Of a stretch of 64,000 nucleotides of DNA, positions 8,265 to 16,849 are shown one piece after another. The number at the start of each line of letters is the position of its first letter. The stretch's first letter is position 1. Where the stretch lies: the NCBI GenBank assembly GCA_028280445.1, contig JANQLU010000136.1:124001-188000 (forward strand). Direction: 5' to 3'. This DNA comes from Pirellulaceae bacterium (GTDB taxonomy: Bacteria; Planctomycetota; Planctomycetia; Pirellulales; Pirellulaceae). The translations under genes were made by a program, and so were the position numbers. The notes below the pieces were generated by a model. It did not search any database. It had not been told where the DNA came from and worked only from the letters and a program-made list of their open reading frames with translations.

Positions 8265-10550
8265 ATGGAAATTTGGCTGAAACGATCGGTTGCTGCGTTG
8301 GTAATCTTGCTCGCTGGTGTTAGCCAAGCGGAATCACAGGACAATTTTGCAGCCAAAGAACAACAAATCCAGCAGCAGCTAACACAACTGGATTCGTTAC
8401 TGGCTAAAGCCAACGCCAAAAACTTGGATGTTCGTAAACAGCAGATCGCAGTTCAGGTTGGCTATCTGTTTTTGCGGTTTGCTCGGTGGGATCATGTACA
8501 CCAAGATGAGTTGCGCAATGTTCTCAAAAAAACGCCGCAACAAATACTGCCACCTGAGCGAGTTCCAGAAATTGCGGCGGCTATGCCAGTGGCGCAACTG
8601 GTGGAAACCGAAAAATTATTAGCCGCAGCAATTCAGTCCGTTCGCCAAATCATTCGCAAGCCAGCGGCTCGTGTGACTCGCAATTCATGGCCGCCGGAAC
8701 TCAAAGAAGCCAAAATTTCAAACGGGTATTATCGAACTGGCGGTCGACCAATTTTGCCTTACAGTTTTTTTTGGCTTGAAAATTCGTTGTCCCGTGAATT
8801 CGGACAATTCAAAAACGCTTACATTCATCCCGCCCAATTGAAAATGGTTGGCTCCACGCCAACGATCAGCCGCGAACAACGTCAATGGTTCAAATCCACG
8901 CTGCGACAGAACAGTGCAAATCAACGCGTTTCATATTTGTTTTTGGGGCACAATCCGCCAGATTTTTTCAGACAACCTCGCACCGGTCGCGGAACAAGCC
9001 AGTTTATCGGTTACGACATCGACAATTCGCAACACATCAATTGGTGGGCAACATTACTGGATACTCATGCGCGCGATTTTGTAAACTATCGAAACACCGC
9101 GAAAATCTGCCTCATGGCCAACGAGCCGCATTGGTTTTCGACACGCAATTCGTGGGGGACGGTCAATTTTTCGTCGGCGACTAAACAACGATTTCGAACA
9201 TACCTGCGAGTCAAATATGAAAAAATTGAAACGTTGAATCGCTGGTGGCGCACCGACTATCGATCGTTTGATGCCATCGACATATCATTTCCACTTGATG
9301 AACGATTGCGCGGAACGGGTAAGTGGTATGACTGGTGTCGTTTCAATATGGATCGCGTCACGCACTTTTTTGCGCAACTGAAACAGCAAGTTAAAAAAAC
9401 TGATCGTCAATTCCATGTAACTATCAAACTGCCTTCCCAATTGCTCGCGGCAACATCTCACGATCATGGAATTGACTGGCACGCGCTGGCCAAGGTCCAA
9501 GATATTCTGGGCGTCGACTCCGCCATCGACGGTTGGGGTGGCGTTGGGCGGTTTCGGAAAAACCGCTTGGATTGGCAAGGGTCTGTGTTTGCCCTGGATT
9601 TTTATAAATCGCTGTTCCCGAACAAACTCATTTTTGATTCTGAATGGCACGGGTTCAGTAACATCCATTGGAGAGATACGAGTTCCGATGGATATTCGCT
9701 ACGAGCCAAGCTTTGGCTCCAACATTTGCATGGTCTGGGCATGAATCAAATCTGGTACTGGGGCCGCGATAAAAATGGACGACCGGTTTCAAAAAATCAG
9801 GAAGAATTCTATCGTTCGATTTGCACATCGCCAGCGGCCATGATGTCGTATCTGGAAACCATGGTTGACGTGAATGACAACGCGGATGTGATCGAAAAAT
9901 TGGTGTCGCGAAAACGAAGTGTTGCGCTGATCTACAGCGAGGACAGTGCAATTCACGATCCAGGTTATCTGAAGAATTTGTTGCAAGTCTACACGGCTGC
10001 AAAATTACAAGGTGTCGGTTTGCGAATCATTCCACTGGATCAACTGTTGCTCGATCAGAAAATTGATGCAGCATCAATTCTGATTCCCCCAACGAAATTC
10101 GTTTTGACACAACATTTACCGATTCTGAAACTGGCGACACGCGGCAAAAACGTTGCCTTTGTTTCGACTGCAGGAAAAAACGGAAATGCATTTTTCGAGC
10201 GTGACGTTTATGGAAACCCCATCAAAAGCAAACAGTTGTCGTGGTCCAAAACTGCTAAACGGATAGACCTTGCAAACACCGGCTCGGAAGCCAAACTCCA
10301 GAATTTTCTGGGCGTCGGAAAATTTGTCTTGCGAGATCACGACGGTACTCCGATCAACATCTTGCAAGGGGCATCGGATGATGGGAAATACATCTGGGTC
10401 TGTAACCCGTATCGGGAAACGACCAAGATTTTTTTAAAAAACCAGTTTCACGATTTTTCAGGCGCCGTCGACATTCTCTCTCAGCAGACGATAGGGGAAA
10501 CGATGGCCATGGACGGCCGCAACTACGTCAGAATTCTGAAAATCAAGTAA
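8265..10550 (+). CDS. Clan GH-A glycoside hydrolase, GH42-like (beta-galactosidase type)
   Basis: A 761-residue secreted protein with a signal peptide (residues 1-22, ending VSQA). The N-terminal 130 residues are helical. The catalytic TIM-barrel-like part contains MANEPHWF with Asn286-Glu287, the usual acid/base pair of clan GH-A, and FDSEWHGFS with Glu460 as the likely nucleophile. WYDWCRFNMDRVTHFF resembles the GH42 barrel. From about residue 555 a Rossmann-like domain (VALIYSEDSAIHDPGY) looks like the GH42 trimerisation domain, and a small beta domain closes the protein. It probably cleaves a galactose-containing or related chain. It lies directly after the sulfatase gene and forms an operon with it. 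The assignment to GH42 rather than another GH-A family is tentative. Confidence 0.7.
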   Translation: MEIWLKRSVAALVILLAGVSQAESQDNFAAKEQQIQQQLTQLDSLLAKANAKNLDVRKQQIAVQVGYLFLRFARWDHVHQDELRNVLKKTPQQILPPERVPEIAAAMPVAQLVETEKLLAAAIQSVRQIIRKPAARVTRNSWPPELKEAKISNGYYRTGGRPILPYSFFWLENSLSREFGQFKNAYIHPAQLKMVGSTPTISREQRQWFKSTLRQNSANQRVSYLFLGHNPPDFFRQPRTGRGTSQFIGYDIDNSQHINWWATLLDTHARDFVNYRNTAKICLMANEPHWFSTRNSWGTVNFSSATKQRFRTYLRVKYEKIETLNRWWRTDYRSFDAIDISFPLDERLRGTGKWYDWCRFNMDRVTHFFAQLKQQVKKTDRQFHVTIKLPSQLLAATSHDHGIDWHALAKVQDILGVDSAIDGWGGVGRFRKNRLDWQGSVFALDFYKSLFPNKLIFDSEWHGFSNIHWRDTSSDGYSLRAKLWLQHLHGLGMNQIWYWGRDKNGRPVSKNQEEFYRSICTSPAAMMSYLETMVDVNDNADVIEKLVSRKRSVALIYSEDSAIHDPGYLKNLLQVYTAAKLQGVGLRIIPLDQLLLDQKIDAASILIPPTKFVLTQHLPILKLATRGKNVAFVSTAGKNGNAFFERDVYGNPIKSKQLSWSKTAKRIDLANTGSEAKLQNFLGVGKFVLRDHDGTPINILQGASDDGKYIWVCNPYRETTKIFLKNQFHDFSGAVDILSQQTIGETMAMDGRNYVRILKIK

Positions 10551-10645
10551 TGCCCGTCAACGTGCACTCCACGCGCACAAAGTTTGAAACGGAAATCACT
10601 GTGATGAAAACGCCGTCTCGGTAAACAATGCCTGCGAAAATGGGA

Positions 10646-11560
10646 CTATCGGCGTGGACGCCAGTTTGATTTGTTGGAACTGGCTGGTCTGGCAGGAATC
10701 GTGCTGCGGATTTGATTTTGTCGGTGCGTCCAACGATCTCCGCTAGGTGGAACAATTTTGAGTAGAAAATTGGTTTCGAGCTTGCGACCATCATCCGTTT
10801 GGAAACGAACAAAAACTCGAACTTGTCGGTTTCTGGGGCGATGACTATTCCAAGGCAATCGGAGATGGACTCCAGCTCCAAGCGTCTCGGACGTTTCCAA
10901 CATCGTTTCCACGTCCGAACGTTTCAACCGATGTAAACTGATCCGCTGTCGTTTTCCCGATTCTTTGGGATCGATAACGCTAATGGTCATATCCGCCGCC
11001 ACGGTTACGACGTCGCCATTTTGATCGATTGGTTGAACCACCAATACCAATCCATCGTCACCTGATTGGCCGTCGAAATCTTCTGCGCGCGTCAGTTGTT
11101 TTTCGATTCGAATTTTTTTGACCCAGGTTTGCGGGTCCGTTTTCCGGTGCAAATCATTTTGACGACCTCGGTCGTTCGAACTGATCGAAATTTCGTCATT
11201 GGAATAATCGTTGTTGTGATAACCAGTACCTGATGCTGGTGTTTTGAGCTTCGGCTGAACATTGCCATCATCAATCATCGGCTCGGATCCGTCATCCGGC
11301 TTGGAGTTGGGATTGGGTGATTTCGGCAACTCTTCGACAGGCGTGCGTTTACCATTGGACGGAGTGTAGTAAGTGTCCCCTCGACAGGCCGCCAACTCGG
11401 ACGTTGCCGCTTCATAATCTGACTTGAGTGAAAAGTATTTGTTTTCCAGATCGATGATTTCACCGCGCAGGATCGCTATCTCACGTTGATACGCAGGATT
11501 GGAATGGCAACCTGCTGTGATTGCGATGATCGAAAACAAAATGGTCAGACGAAATTTCAT
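10646..11560 (-). CDS. Hypothetical lipoprotein with N-terminal coiled coil
   Basis: A 304-residue protein when started at the ATG at 11560, which puts the signal right at the N-terminus (MKFRLTILFSIIAITAGC, lipid Cys18). Residues 25-60 form a short coiled coil (REIAILRGEIIDLENKYFSL). A polar, disordered Pro/Asn/Asp linker follows, and then a beta-rich C-terminal domain (LVLVVQPIDQNGDVVTVAAD; VRVFVRFQTDDGRKLE) that resembles the secreted lipoproteins seen in many planctomycetes. It is probably anchored in a membrane facing the periplasm. It lies downstream of the tig-clpP-clpP genes with a gap of about 160 bases, and it converges with the glycosidase gene. No function is recognised. Confidence 0.75.
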   Translation of the reverse strand: MKFRLTILFSIIAITAGCHSNPAYQREIAILRGEIIDLENKYFSLKSDYEAATSELAACRGDTYYTPSNGKRTPVEELPKSPNPNSKPDDGSEPMIDDGNVQPKLKTPASGTGYHNNDYSNDEISISSNDRGRQNDLHRKTDPQTWVKKIRIEKQLTRAEDFDGQSGDDGLVLVVQPIDQNGDVVTVAADMTISVIDPKESGKRQRISLHRLKRSDVETMLETSETLGAGVHLRLPWNSHRPRNRQVRVFVRFQTDDGRKLETNFLLKIVPPSGDRWTHRQNQIRSTIPARPASSNKSNWRPRR

Positions 11561-11718
11561 TAGTCGCGGAAATTGGGGGGACAACAATTCCCGCTTGATT
11601 TAGAGAAATCTGGCGATCAAAACAACGTCAATCGCCAAATGAATTCAGGTTGCTAGCAAGCTGGCTGATGCTTCGTCAACATTGAAATAACAAGTATCTG
11701 AAAAACCGGCGTCACACG

Positions 11719-12318
11719 CTAATCAGAATTTGTCTCTGACATGTGAGTGACCACGTGATCAATCAATTTGTATTCCCGCGCCTCTTCGGCAGTCATGAAA
11801 TTGTCACGGTCCGTATCCGCTTCGATTTTGTCGAGGGTTTGTCCGGTATGTTTGAGCAATATTTCGTTGAGCCGATGCTTGACTCGTTTCAGTTCCTTGG
11901 CGTGGATCAGGATTTCTTCGGCAGTTCCCTGCATTCCGGCCAAAGGTTGATGAATCATGATGCTGGCATTGGGCAATGCATAGCGTTTTCCTGCAGCGCC
12001 AGCGGTCAATAGCAGTGCTCCCATGGAGGCAGCCTGTCCCATGCAATAGGTACAAACATCGCAGGTCAAATACTGCATGGTGTCGTACATCGCCATTCCC
12101 GCTGTCACACTTCCACCCGGCGAATTGATATACAAGTGAATATCAGCTTTGGGATCTTCGGATTGGAGATACAGTAATTGGGCAACCACGGAATTCGACA
12201 AATCGGAAGTGACCTGTTGTCCGAGGAAAATAATGCGGTCTTTGAGCAGACGACTGTAAATATCGTAAACGCGTTCATCGCGTCCGGTGTTGTCAACAAC
12301 GTAGGGTACAAGTGACAT
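11719..12318 (-). CDS. clpP: ATP-dependent Clp protease proteolytic subunit
   Basis: 199 residues, the usual length for ClpP. The catalytic triad can be read: Ser98 in GQAASMGA, His123 in MIHQP and Asp172 in TDRDNFM. The oligomer-forming [19 protein letters not shown] block is intact. ClpP forms a two-ring barrel that degrades proteins fed by a Clp ATPase (ClpX, ClpA or ClpC). It follows a second clpP (gap 58 bases) and trigger factor, the usual bacterial order, but clpX is not next to it. It is close to canonical ClpP, unlike its neighbour. Confidence 0.96.
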   Translation of the reverse strand: MSLVPYVVDNTGRDERVYDIYSRLLKDRIIFLGQQVTSDLSNSVVAQLLYLQSEDPKADIHLYINSPGGSVTAGMAMYDTMQYLTCDVCTYCMGQAASMGALLLTAGAAGKRYALPNASIMIHQPLAGMQGTAEEILIHAKELKRVKHRLNEILLKHTGQTLDKIEADTDRDNFMTAEEAREYKLIDHVVTHMSETNSD

Positions 12319-12376
12319 GATTTACTCACTCGATGAATGAAATCTAATTGGATCGATAATTGGTTGAAATAATTTG

Positions 12377-13063
12377 TTAATCTTCTTCTTCGACACTTGG
12401 TCGCGAAGTAATTTCGTCGACCAAACCGTACTCTTTGGCTTGTTCGGCAGTCATGAAAAAGTCGCGGTCGATATCTTTCGCAATCTGCTCTGCTGATTTT
12501 CCAGTATGATGAGCCAAAATTTCGTTCAGTCGCTGGCGGTTTCGCAAAATCTCATCCGCCTGAATTTCAATGTCGCTGACCTGACCACTGACACCGCCAT
12601 GCGGTTGGTGGATCATCACACGCGAATTCGGCAGGCAAAAACGTTTCCCTTTGGTTCCACCGGCCAACAACACGGCGGCACCGCTGGCGGCTTGTCCGAC
12701 ACAATAGGTTGCGACGGGACAGGTGAGGATTTGCATGACGTCGTAAATCGCCAAGGTTGCGATCACGTCTCCCCCCGGTGAATTGAGATAAAAATGAATA
12801 TCTTTTTTGCGGTTTTCCGACTGCAAATACAGCAGTTTCATCACCAATTCGTTGGCATTGCCGGTGTAAATTTCACCTTGCAAAAAAACGATGCGATTTT
12901 CCAGCAATAGATCGCCCAGCGTCATTTGGCGTTGCCGCTGGTACTGCTGATACGAATACGAGTTTTGGATTTCGTTCATTTGAGGTTGGGTTTCCGGCAA
13001 TCCATGGGTTCCCATGGCGTCAATCAATTTGTTGGGAATTTGAGATGGGTCAAACGGGTTCAT
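12377..13063 (-). CDS. ATP-dependent Clp protease proteolytic subunit, paralogue with N-terminal extension
   Basis: 228 residues. The body is ClpP, with Ser127 in GQAASGAA, His152 in MIHQP and Asp201 in IDRDFFM, so it should be active. It has about 30 extra N-terminal residues ([10 protein letters not shown]...), rich in Gln and Tyr ([13 protein letters not shown]), before the family's start. The MNEIQNSY segment may be a propeptide that is cleaved, as in other ClpPs. It lies between tig and the other clpP; the two may form mixed rings, as known in species with two ClpPs. The start at the ATG at 13063 is the first in the frame and is followed by ordinary coding sequence. Confidence 0.94.
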   Translation of the reverse strand: MNPFDPSQIPNKLIDAMGTHGLPETQPQMNEIQNSYSYQQYQRQRQMTLGDLLLENRIVFLQGEIYTGNANELVMKLLYLQSENRKKDIHFYLNSPGGDVIATLAIYDVMQILTCPVATYCVGQAASGAAVLLAGGTKGKRFCLPNSRVMIHQPHGGVSGQVSDIEIQADEILRNRQRLNEILAHHTGKSAEQIAKDIDRDFFMTAEQAKEYGLVDEITSRPSVEEED

Positions 13064-13271
13064 TCGTCAAATCCTTGGGGTTCGTAGCGAGTTTGTTGAC
13101 AACTCTTTCAGGTCATCAGCGACCGCAAAAGAAAGTCAAACGCGCACGTTCAACGGTAATCCTTTTACAAATAATCGACAAGACGGGTTGGAAACTCAAG
13201 CACAGCGCAAGAGGCCACGACAAAGTCGAAGTGGACAGTTGGTTTGAAAACAAGTGCGCTGAATCGAACGC

Positions 13272-14768
13272 CTAATCGCGTTCAACCGTATTTGGCAATT
13301 CGGCCGATTCGCCTGGCTCGTACTTCGCTTCTGGAATGTTGTCCGGCGAACCGGCGACAAAGAAATTGATAGCAGTCGTATCGGACTGATCATCAGGCTT
13401 GTATTTTGTCGCCTTAAATTCCGCGTTTTCCTCGATCAACGAGATCACTTTGTCTTCGATGATCATGTTCCGCAAACTGTCCATCTGGCCTTCGCGTTCC
13501 AGGCGTGCGCGGACACGACGCGGGGAATCATTGCGCTGTGCGGCAATTTTTGCGATTTCCAAATCGTAATCGCCCGGCAGATCTTCGACTTCCTCTTCTT
13601 CGGCAATTTTTTCCAGAATAAAGTGCTCTTTGAGCAATGTTTCCGTTCGCTGAATCGCATTCCGCCGCAAGCTGTTTTCCTGAGCTTGAATTTCAGGCTC
13701 GGAAAACCCGCTGCTGCGCATCTCGATCACCGCCCGTTCCATTTCTCGTTTCGACTGGCGACGGAGCAAATCTTGTGGCAACTCCCAATCAGCACTTTCT
13801 GTCAACAGTTTGCAAATCTGGTCGCGAACACTTTGGCGTTGGGCATATTGGAGTTTTTGTTCGAGCGACGTGCCGATCACTGTACGCAACTGCTCGACAC
13901 TTTCCATTCCCAGTTTTTCTGCGATCTCTTCTTCGGAACCGAGGCTCGCACGTTTGACTTCGGTGATGGCAAACTCGACTTCGACTTCTTTGCCTTGCAA
14001 ATTCTCAACTTCGGAAAATTCGCTGACGGTGACGGTTGTCGAAACCGAATCACCAGCTTTCTTGCCATTGACCAGTTTTTTGAATTCGTCGATTTCGGCA
14101 TCGGCGAGACTCAATTTCTGCAACACCTGAATCGTGATGCCTTCGACCGAGGAAATCACTTCCCCGTCGAATGTGCTGGTCACATTGGCAACAATATGAT
14201 CGTTTTCCTTCGCACCTTCGTCGATCGTTTCATACTCCGCCATTTGGGATGAGAAATGATTCAAACGTTCAGTGATATCGTCGTCAGTGAACTCGTGCTC
14301 GGGGCGTTCGAGATTCATGCCTTTCCAATTTGGCAATTCAAACTCGGGGCGCACCTCAATGTCGAATTCGTATTTCAGCGGACCTTCGTCCGGCAGTTTG
14401 ACTTTTTCAAAATCGAGATCTGGTTCGCTGATCGCTGAGAATTCTTGCTCTTCGCTGATCTGCGTCAAACTATCCATCAACAAACTGCCTTTGACCTGGT
14501 CGGCAACTTGTTTGCGGAATTTGTTTTCGACCAACTTGCGGGGAGCGCGGCCAATGCGAAACCCGGGCACTTCGGCCTTGGGCAGCAACTCGTCGAATTG
14601 TTTCGAAAAGTAGCGATCGATTTCTTCACGCGGAATATTCACCATCACGTGTCGAACGCATGAGCTTTTTGTTTCGACGTTGACTTCTAGTTTGATCGGT
14701 TGTTTTTCTTCCAGGCCAACGGCTGCTTCTTGTTCGTTGACGGGTTCGTTTTCCAAGTCGTTTGTCAC
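13272..14768 (-). CDS. tig: Trigger factor
   Basis: 498 residues, somewhat longer than the usual 430-450. After an acidic leader of about 35 residues comes the ribosome-binding domain with the signature GFRIGRAPRKLVENKF. The FKBP-like peptidyl-prolyl isomerase part follows (VANVTSTFDGEVISSVEG), then the helical arms (EQLRTVIGTSLEQKLQYAQRQ, EEVEDLPGDYDLEIAKIAAQ). It binds at the ribosome exit tunnel and shields nascent chains. It is upstream of the two clpP genes; there is a 208-base gap in between, so a separate promoter for clpP is possible. The acidic ends (MTNDLENEPVNE and the PGESAEL tail) are extra to the family. Confidence 0.93.
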   Translation of the reverse strand: MTNDLENEPVNEQEAAVGLEEKQPIKLEVNVETKSSCVRHVMVNIPREEIDRYFSKQFDELLPKAEVPGFRIGRAPRKLVENKFRKQVADQVKGSLLMDSLTQISEEQEFSAISEPDLDFEKVKLPDEGPLKYEFDIEVRPEFELPNWKGMNLERPEHEFTDDDITERLNHFSSQMAEYETIDEGAKENDHIVANVTSTFDGEVISSVEGITIQVLQKLSLADAEIDEFKKLVNGKKAGDSVSTTVTVSEFSEVENLQGKEVEVEFAITEVKRASLGSEEEIAEKLGMESVEQLRTVIGTSLEQKLQYAQRQSVRDQICKLLTESADWELPQDLLRRQSKREMERAVIEMRSSGFSEPEIQAQENSLRRNAIQRTETLLKEHFILEKIAEEEEVEDLPGDYDLEIAKIAAQRNDSPRRVRARLEREGQMDSLRNMIIEDKVISLIEENAEFKATKYKPDDQSDTTAINFFVAGSPDNIPEAKYEPGESAELPNTVERD

Positions 14769-14978
14769 GTTCTGTACTCGTTCTATTCTGTCAAAAAATA
14801 ATCCTGCGAGCGGAAGAAGCCCTCAGGATAACCCATTCGCAAGTCGTCCGAAAAAAAAAATTATTGACGGACGCATAAATATATTGTTCGAGATAACTCC
14901 ATTAACACTTCTGCTTTGACACCCAGCACGCCAGCTCTGCACTTCGAAGAAATGGGTTAAGCAAAAGAATCAGGATGG

Positions 14979-15053
<75 letters not shown>

Positions 15054-15395
15054 AAAGCATGTCATTTTGGCCAGTCATGATGACCAGCAACAAAGCTCCA
15101 AATTGTAATGATCGATTATAAATGTCACAATCGGGCCAACAAGGGGATTCGGAAGCCCTTTAATTGTTTATTTGGGAAATCTATTTACCTTTGAAAGATA
15201 TTGTGTAGAATCGAGAGCTACAAAAACTGCATTTGTCCCACACACAGGGTCTTTCCAAGGTATTTTTATACGTTGAGACCAAACTCTTTTCGGACAGGTG
15301 CCAACAATAGCTTGAGCAAATTATATTCAGCAACCTTGTTACCACGCTCAAGCAGCTAATCTGCTTCTTGCATCTGATTACAGGACACAACCAAT
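15054..15395. other. Intergenic region between tRNA-Gly and FHA gene
   Basis: About 340 bases without a supported gene. The reading frames here are short and rich in Cys/Ser, with no family match that I can see. It must hold the tRNA promoter on the minus strand and the FHA promoter on the plus strand. A modest hairpin-like AAGGG/CCCTT lies near 15140-15165. Confidence 0.5.
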
Positions 15396-16088
15396 ATGAA
15401 GCCTAAACTGATCGTTGTTGGTGGTGAAGTTAAAACAAAGGAAGTCTCATTAAAATTGCCAACCATCATTGGCCGTGGTCGTAACGTCACACTGACGCTG
15501 CCTCACCCGTTGGTCAGTCGACGCCATTGCGAAATCTATGAGAAAAACGGTCAACTGATTGTTCGCGATTTGGGCTCACTCAACGGAACTTTTGTCAATA
15601 ATAAACGCATCGAAGGTGAACATCCGCTGGCCACAGGTGAATTGCTGACCATCGGTTCGGTAACGTTTCGAGCCATGTACGAATCCATCCAAACCACGGA
15701 TTCAGAAAAAACCAGCGACACCCAACAATTGCATACTACTGAGTCGGCCGATCAGTACCAGGATCGTCAACAGCTGATTGATAAAAAAACACAAGCCGCC
15801 GAGAAAATTCCCGCCGCCCAGCAAATCAGCTCCAATAAACCCAGGTCGAACCCCGTTCCGTTTACCGATAACGATGAAGCTGAACTCGATATTAATGAGA
15901 CCATTCCTTTCGAGGCGGGATCCCATGTGCACGAACATGGTGAAATTCCCAATGCGGTTACTGCATCGGACGACAATAAACCTGCGGACAATGTGTCGCT
16001 GAGCGCCATCGAGCAGCTCCCCAAAAATCCTCAGGCGGGCGCAAGTGCGATTGAGCAACTGTCGCTGAACGATCGTGAAAACGGCTGA
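15396..16088 (+). CDS. FHA-domain protein
   Basis: 230 residues. Residues 1-95 are a forkhead-associated domain with all the hallmark residues: GRG (26-28), SRRHCEI (Ser41, His44) and the Asn of SLNGTFVNNKRI. FHA domains bind phosphothreonine, so this protein should read the output of Ser/Thr kinases such as the one at 48595. The remaining 130 residues are polar and probably disordered, with Gln/Glu-rich and AIEQL repeats near the end (AIEQLPKNPQAG, AIEQLSLNDREN). There is no signal peptide or membrane segment. An ECF sigma factor gene follows after 119 bases, suggesting a shared regulatory role. Confidence 0.9.
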   Translation: MKPKLIVVGGEVKTKEVSLKLPTIIGRGRNVTLTLPHPLVSRRHCEIYEKNGQLIVRDLGSLNGTFVNNKRIEGEHPLATGELLTIGSVTFRAMYESIQTTDSEKTSDTQQLHTTESADQYQDRQQLIDKKTQAAEKIPAAQQISSNKPRSNPVPFTDNDEAELDINETIPFEAGSHVHEHGEIPNAVTASDDNKPADNVSLSAIEQLPKNPQAGASAIEQLSLNDRENG

Positions 16089-16207
16089 TTGAATTGAGGC
16101 TCATCCACCGTCGATCCCAGGCGACTTTTTCGCTTTGGTTCGCCAGATATCTGCATCATGACAATAGTTCTGCTATGATTGAACATTCCGTTCAATGAGA
16201 TAGAGAT

Positions 16208-16849
16208 ATGAAGCCCGCTTCCGAAATTGATACTTTGATGATCAGCCGCATCCGCCAGGGCAATAGCGATGCCTGGAGTGATCTGATTGCCCGTTACGAA
16301 GGCCGATTGTTGGCGTTTGTCGACAGTCGTTTGTCGAATCGCGCCGCCGCCGAAGACATTGTTCAAGAAGCATTTGTTGGTTTTTTGAATAGTTTACCCA
16401 ATTACGATGGAACACGATCGTTGGAAAGTTATCTGTTTTCCATTTGCGCCTACAAATTGACCGATCATCTGCGTCGTGAAGGACGTCGGCCTGCAATTCC
16501 ACTTTCGGCTGGCTCGGACTCCAGCGGAAACTGGCAATTGGTTGGAAAAGATCGCGCCGCCAGCAGCATTGCTCGCAGCACTGAGCGACGACGATTAGAG
16601 GAGGAAGCGCTGACCGAAGCAATCACTGAACAAGTCGAACGTTGGAAAGAACGTAGCGATTGGACCAAACTCAAATGTATCGAGTTGCTGATTGTCCGCG
16701 GTTGGCCTAACAAATTCGTTGCCGAAAGATTGGACATCACCGAACAACAGGTTGCCAATTTCAAGTTTGATTTTTTGTCCCGCATGCGAACGTTGATCAA
16801 ACGCAAAGGGTTGTCGCAGGACGTCTTTCCCGAACTCTACGAAGACTGA
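16208..16849 (+). CDS. ECF-type RNA polymerase sigma factor
   Basis: 213 residues. Region 2 is clear (AAAEDIVQEAFVGFLNSLPN and SYLFSICAYKLTDHLRREGR, which contacts the -10 element). Region 4 (KFVAERLDITEQQVANFKFD) is a helix-turn-helix for the -35 element. A linker of about 50 residues sits between them. The length is a little above typical ECF factors. No anti-sigma factor is adjacent; the upstream FHA gene is the obvious partner candidate. Its final 13 bases overlap the convergent fadD-like gene. The start ATG at 16208 follows GAGATAGAGAT, a fair ribosome-binding site. Confidence 0.88.
   Translation: MKPASEIDTLMISRIRQGNSDAWSDLIARYEGRLLAFVDSRLSNRAAAEDIVQEAFVGFLNSLPNYDGTRSLESYLFSICAYKLTDHLRREGRRPAIPLSAGSDSSGNWQLVGKDRAASSIARSTERRRLEEEALTEAITEQVERWKERSDWTKLKCIELLIVRGWPNKFVAERLDITEQQVANFKFDFLSRMRTLIKRKGLSQDVFPELYED

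Noticed and set aside
10543-10881. Open frame of 112 codons overlapping the end of the lipoprotein gene.
   Set aside because: It lies in another frame over the beta-rich domain of the lipoprotein, has no family match, and the lipoprotein frame reads naturally to its stop.
15181-15390. Open frame of 69 codons on the minus strand between the tRNA and FHA genes.
   Set aside because: It is rich in Cys and Ser with no ribosome-binding site or family, so probably noncoding.
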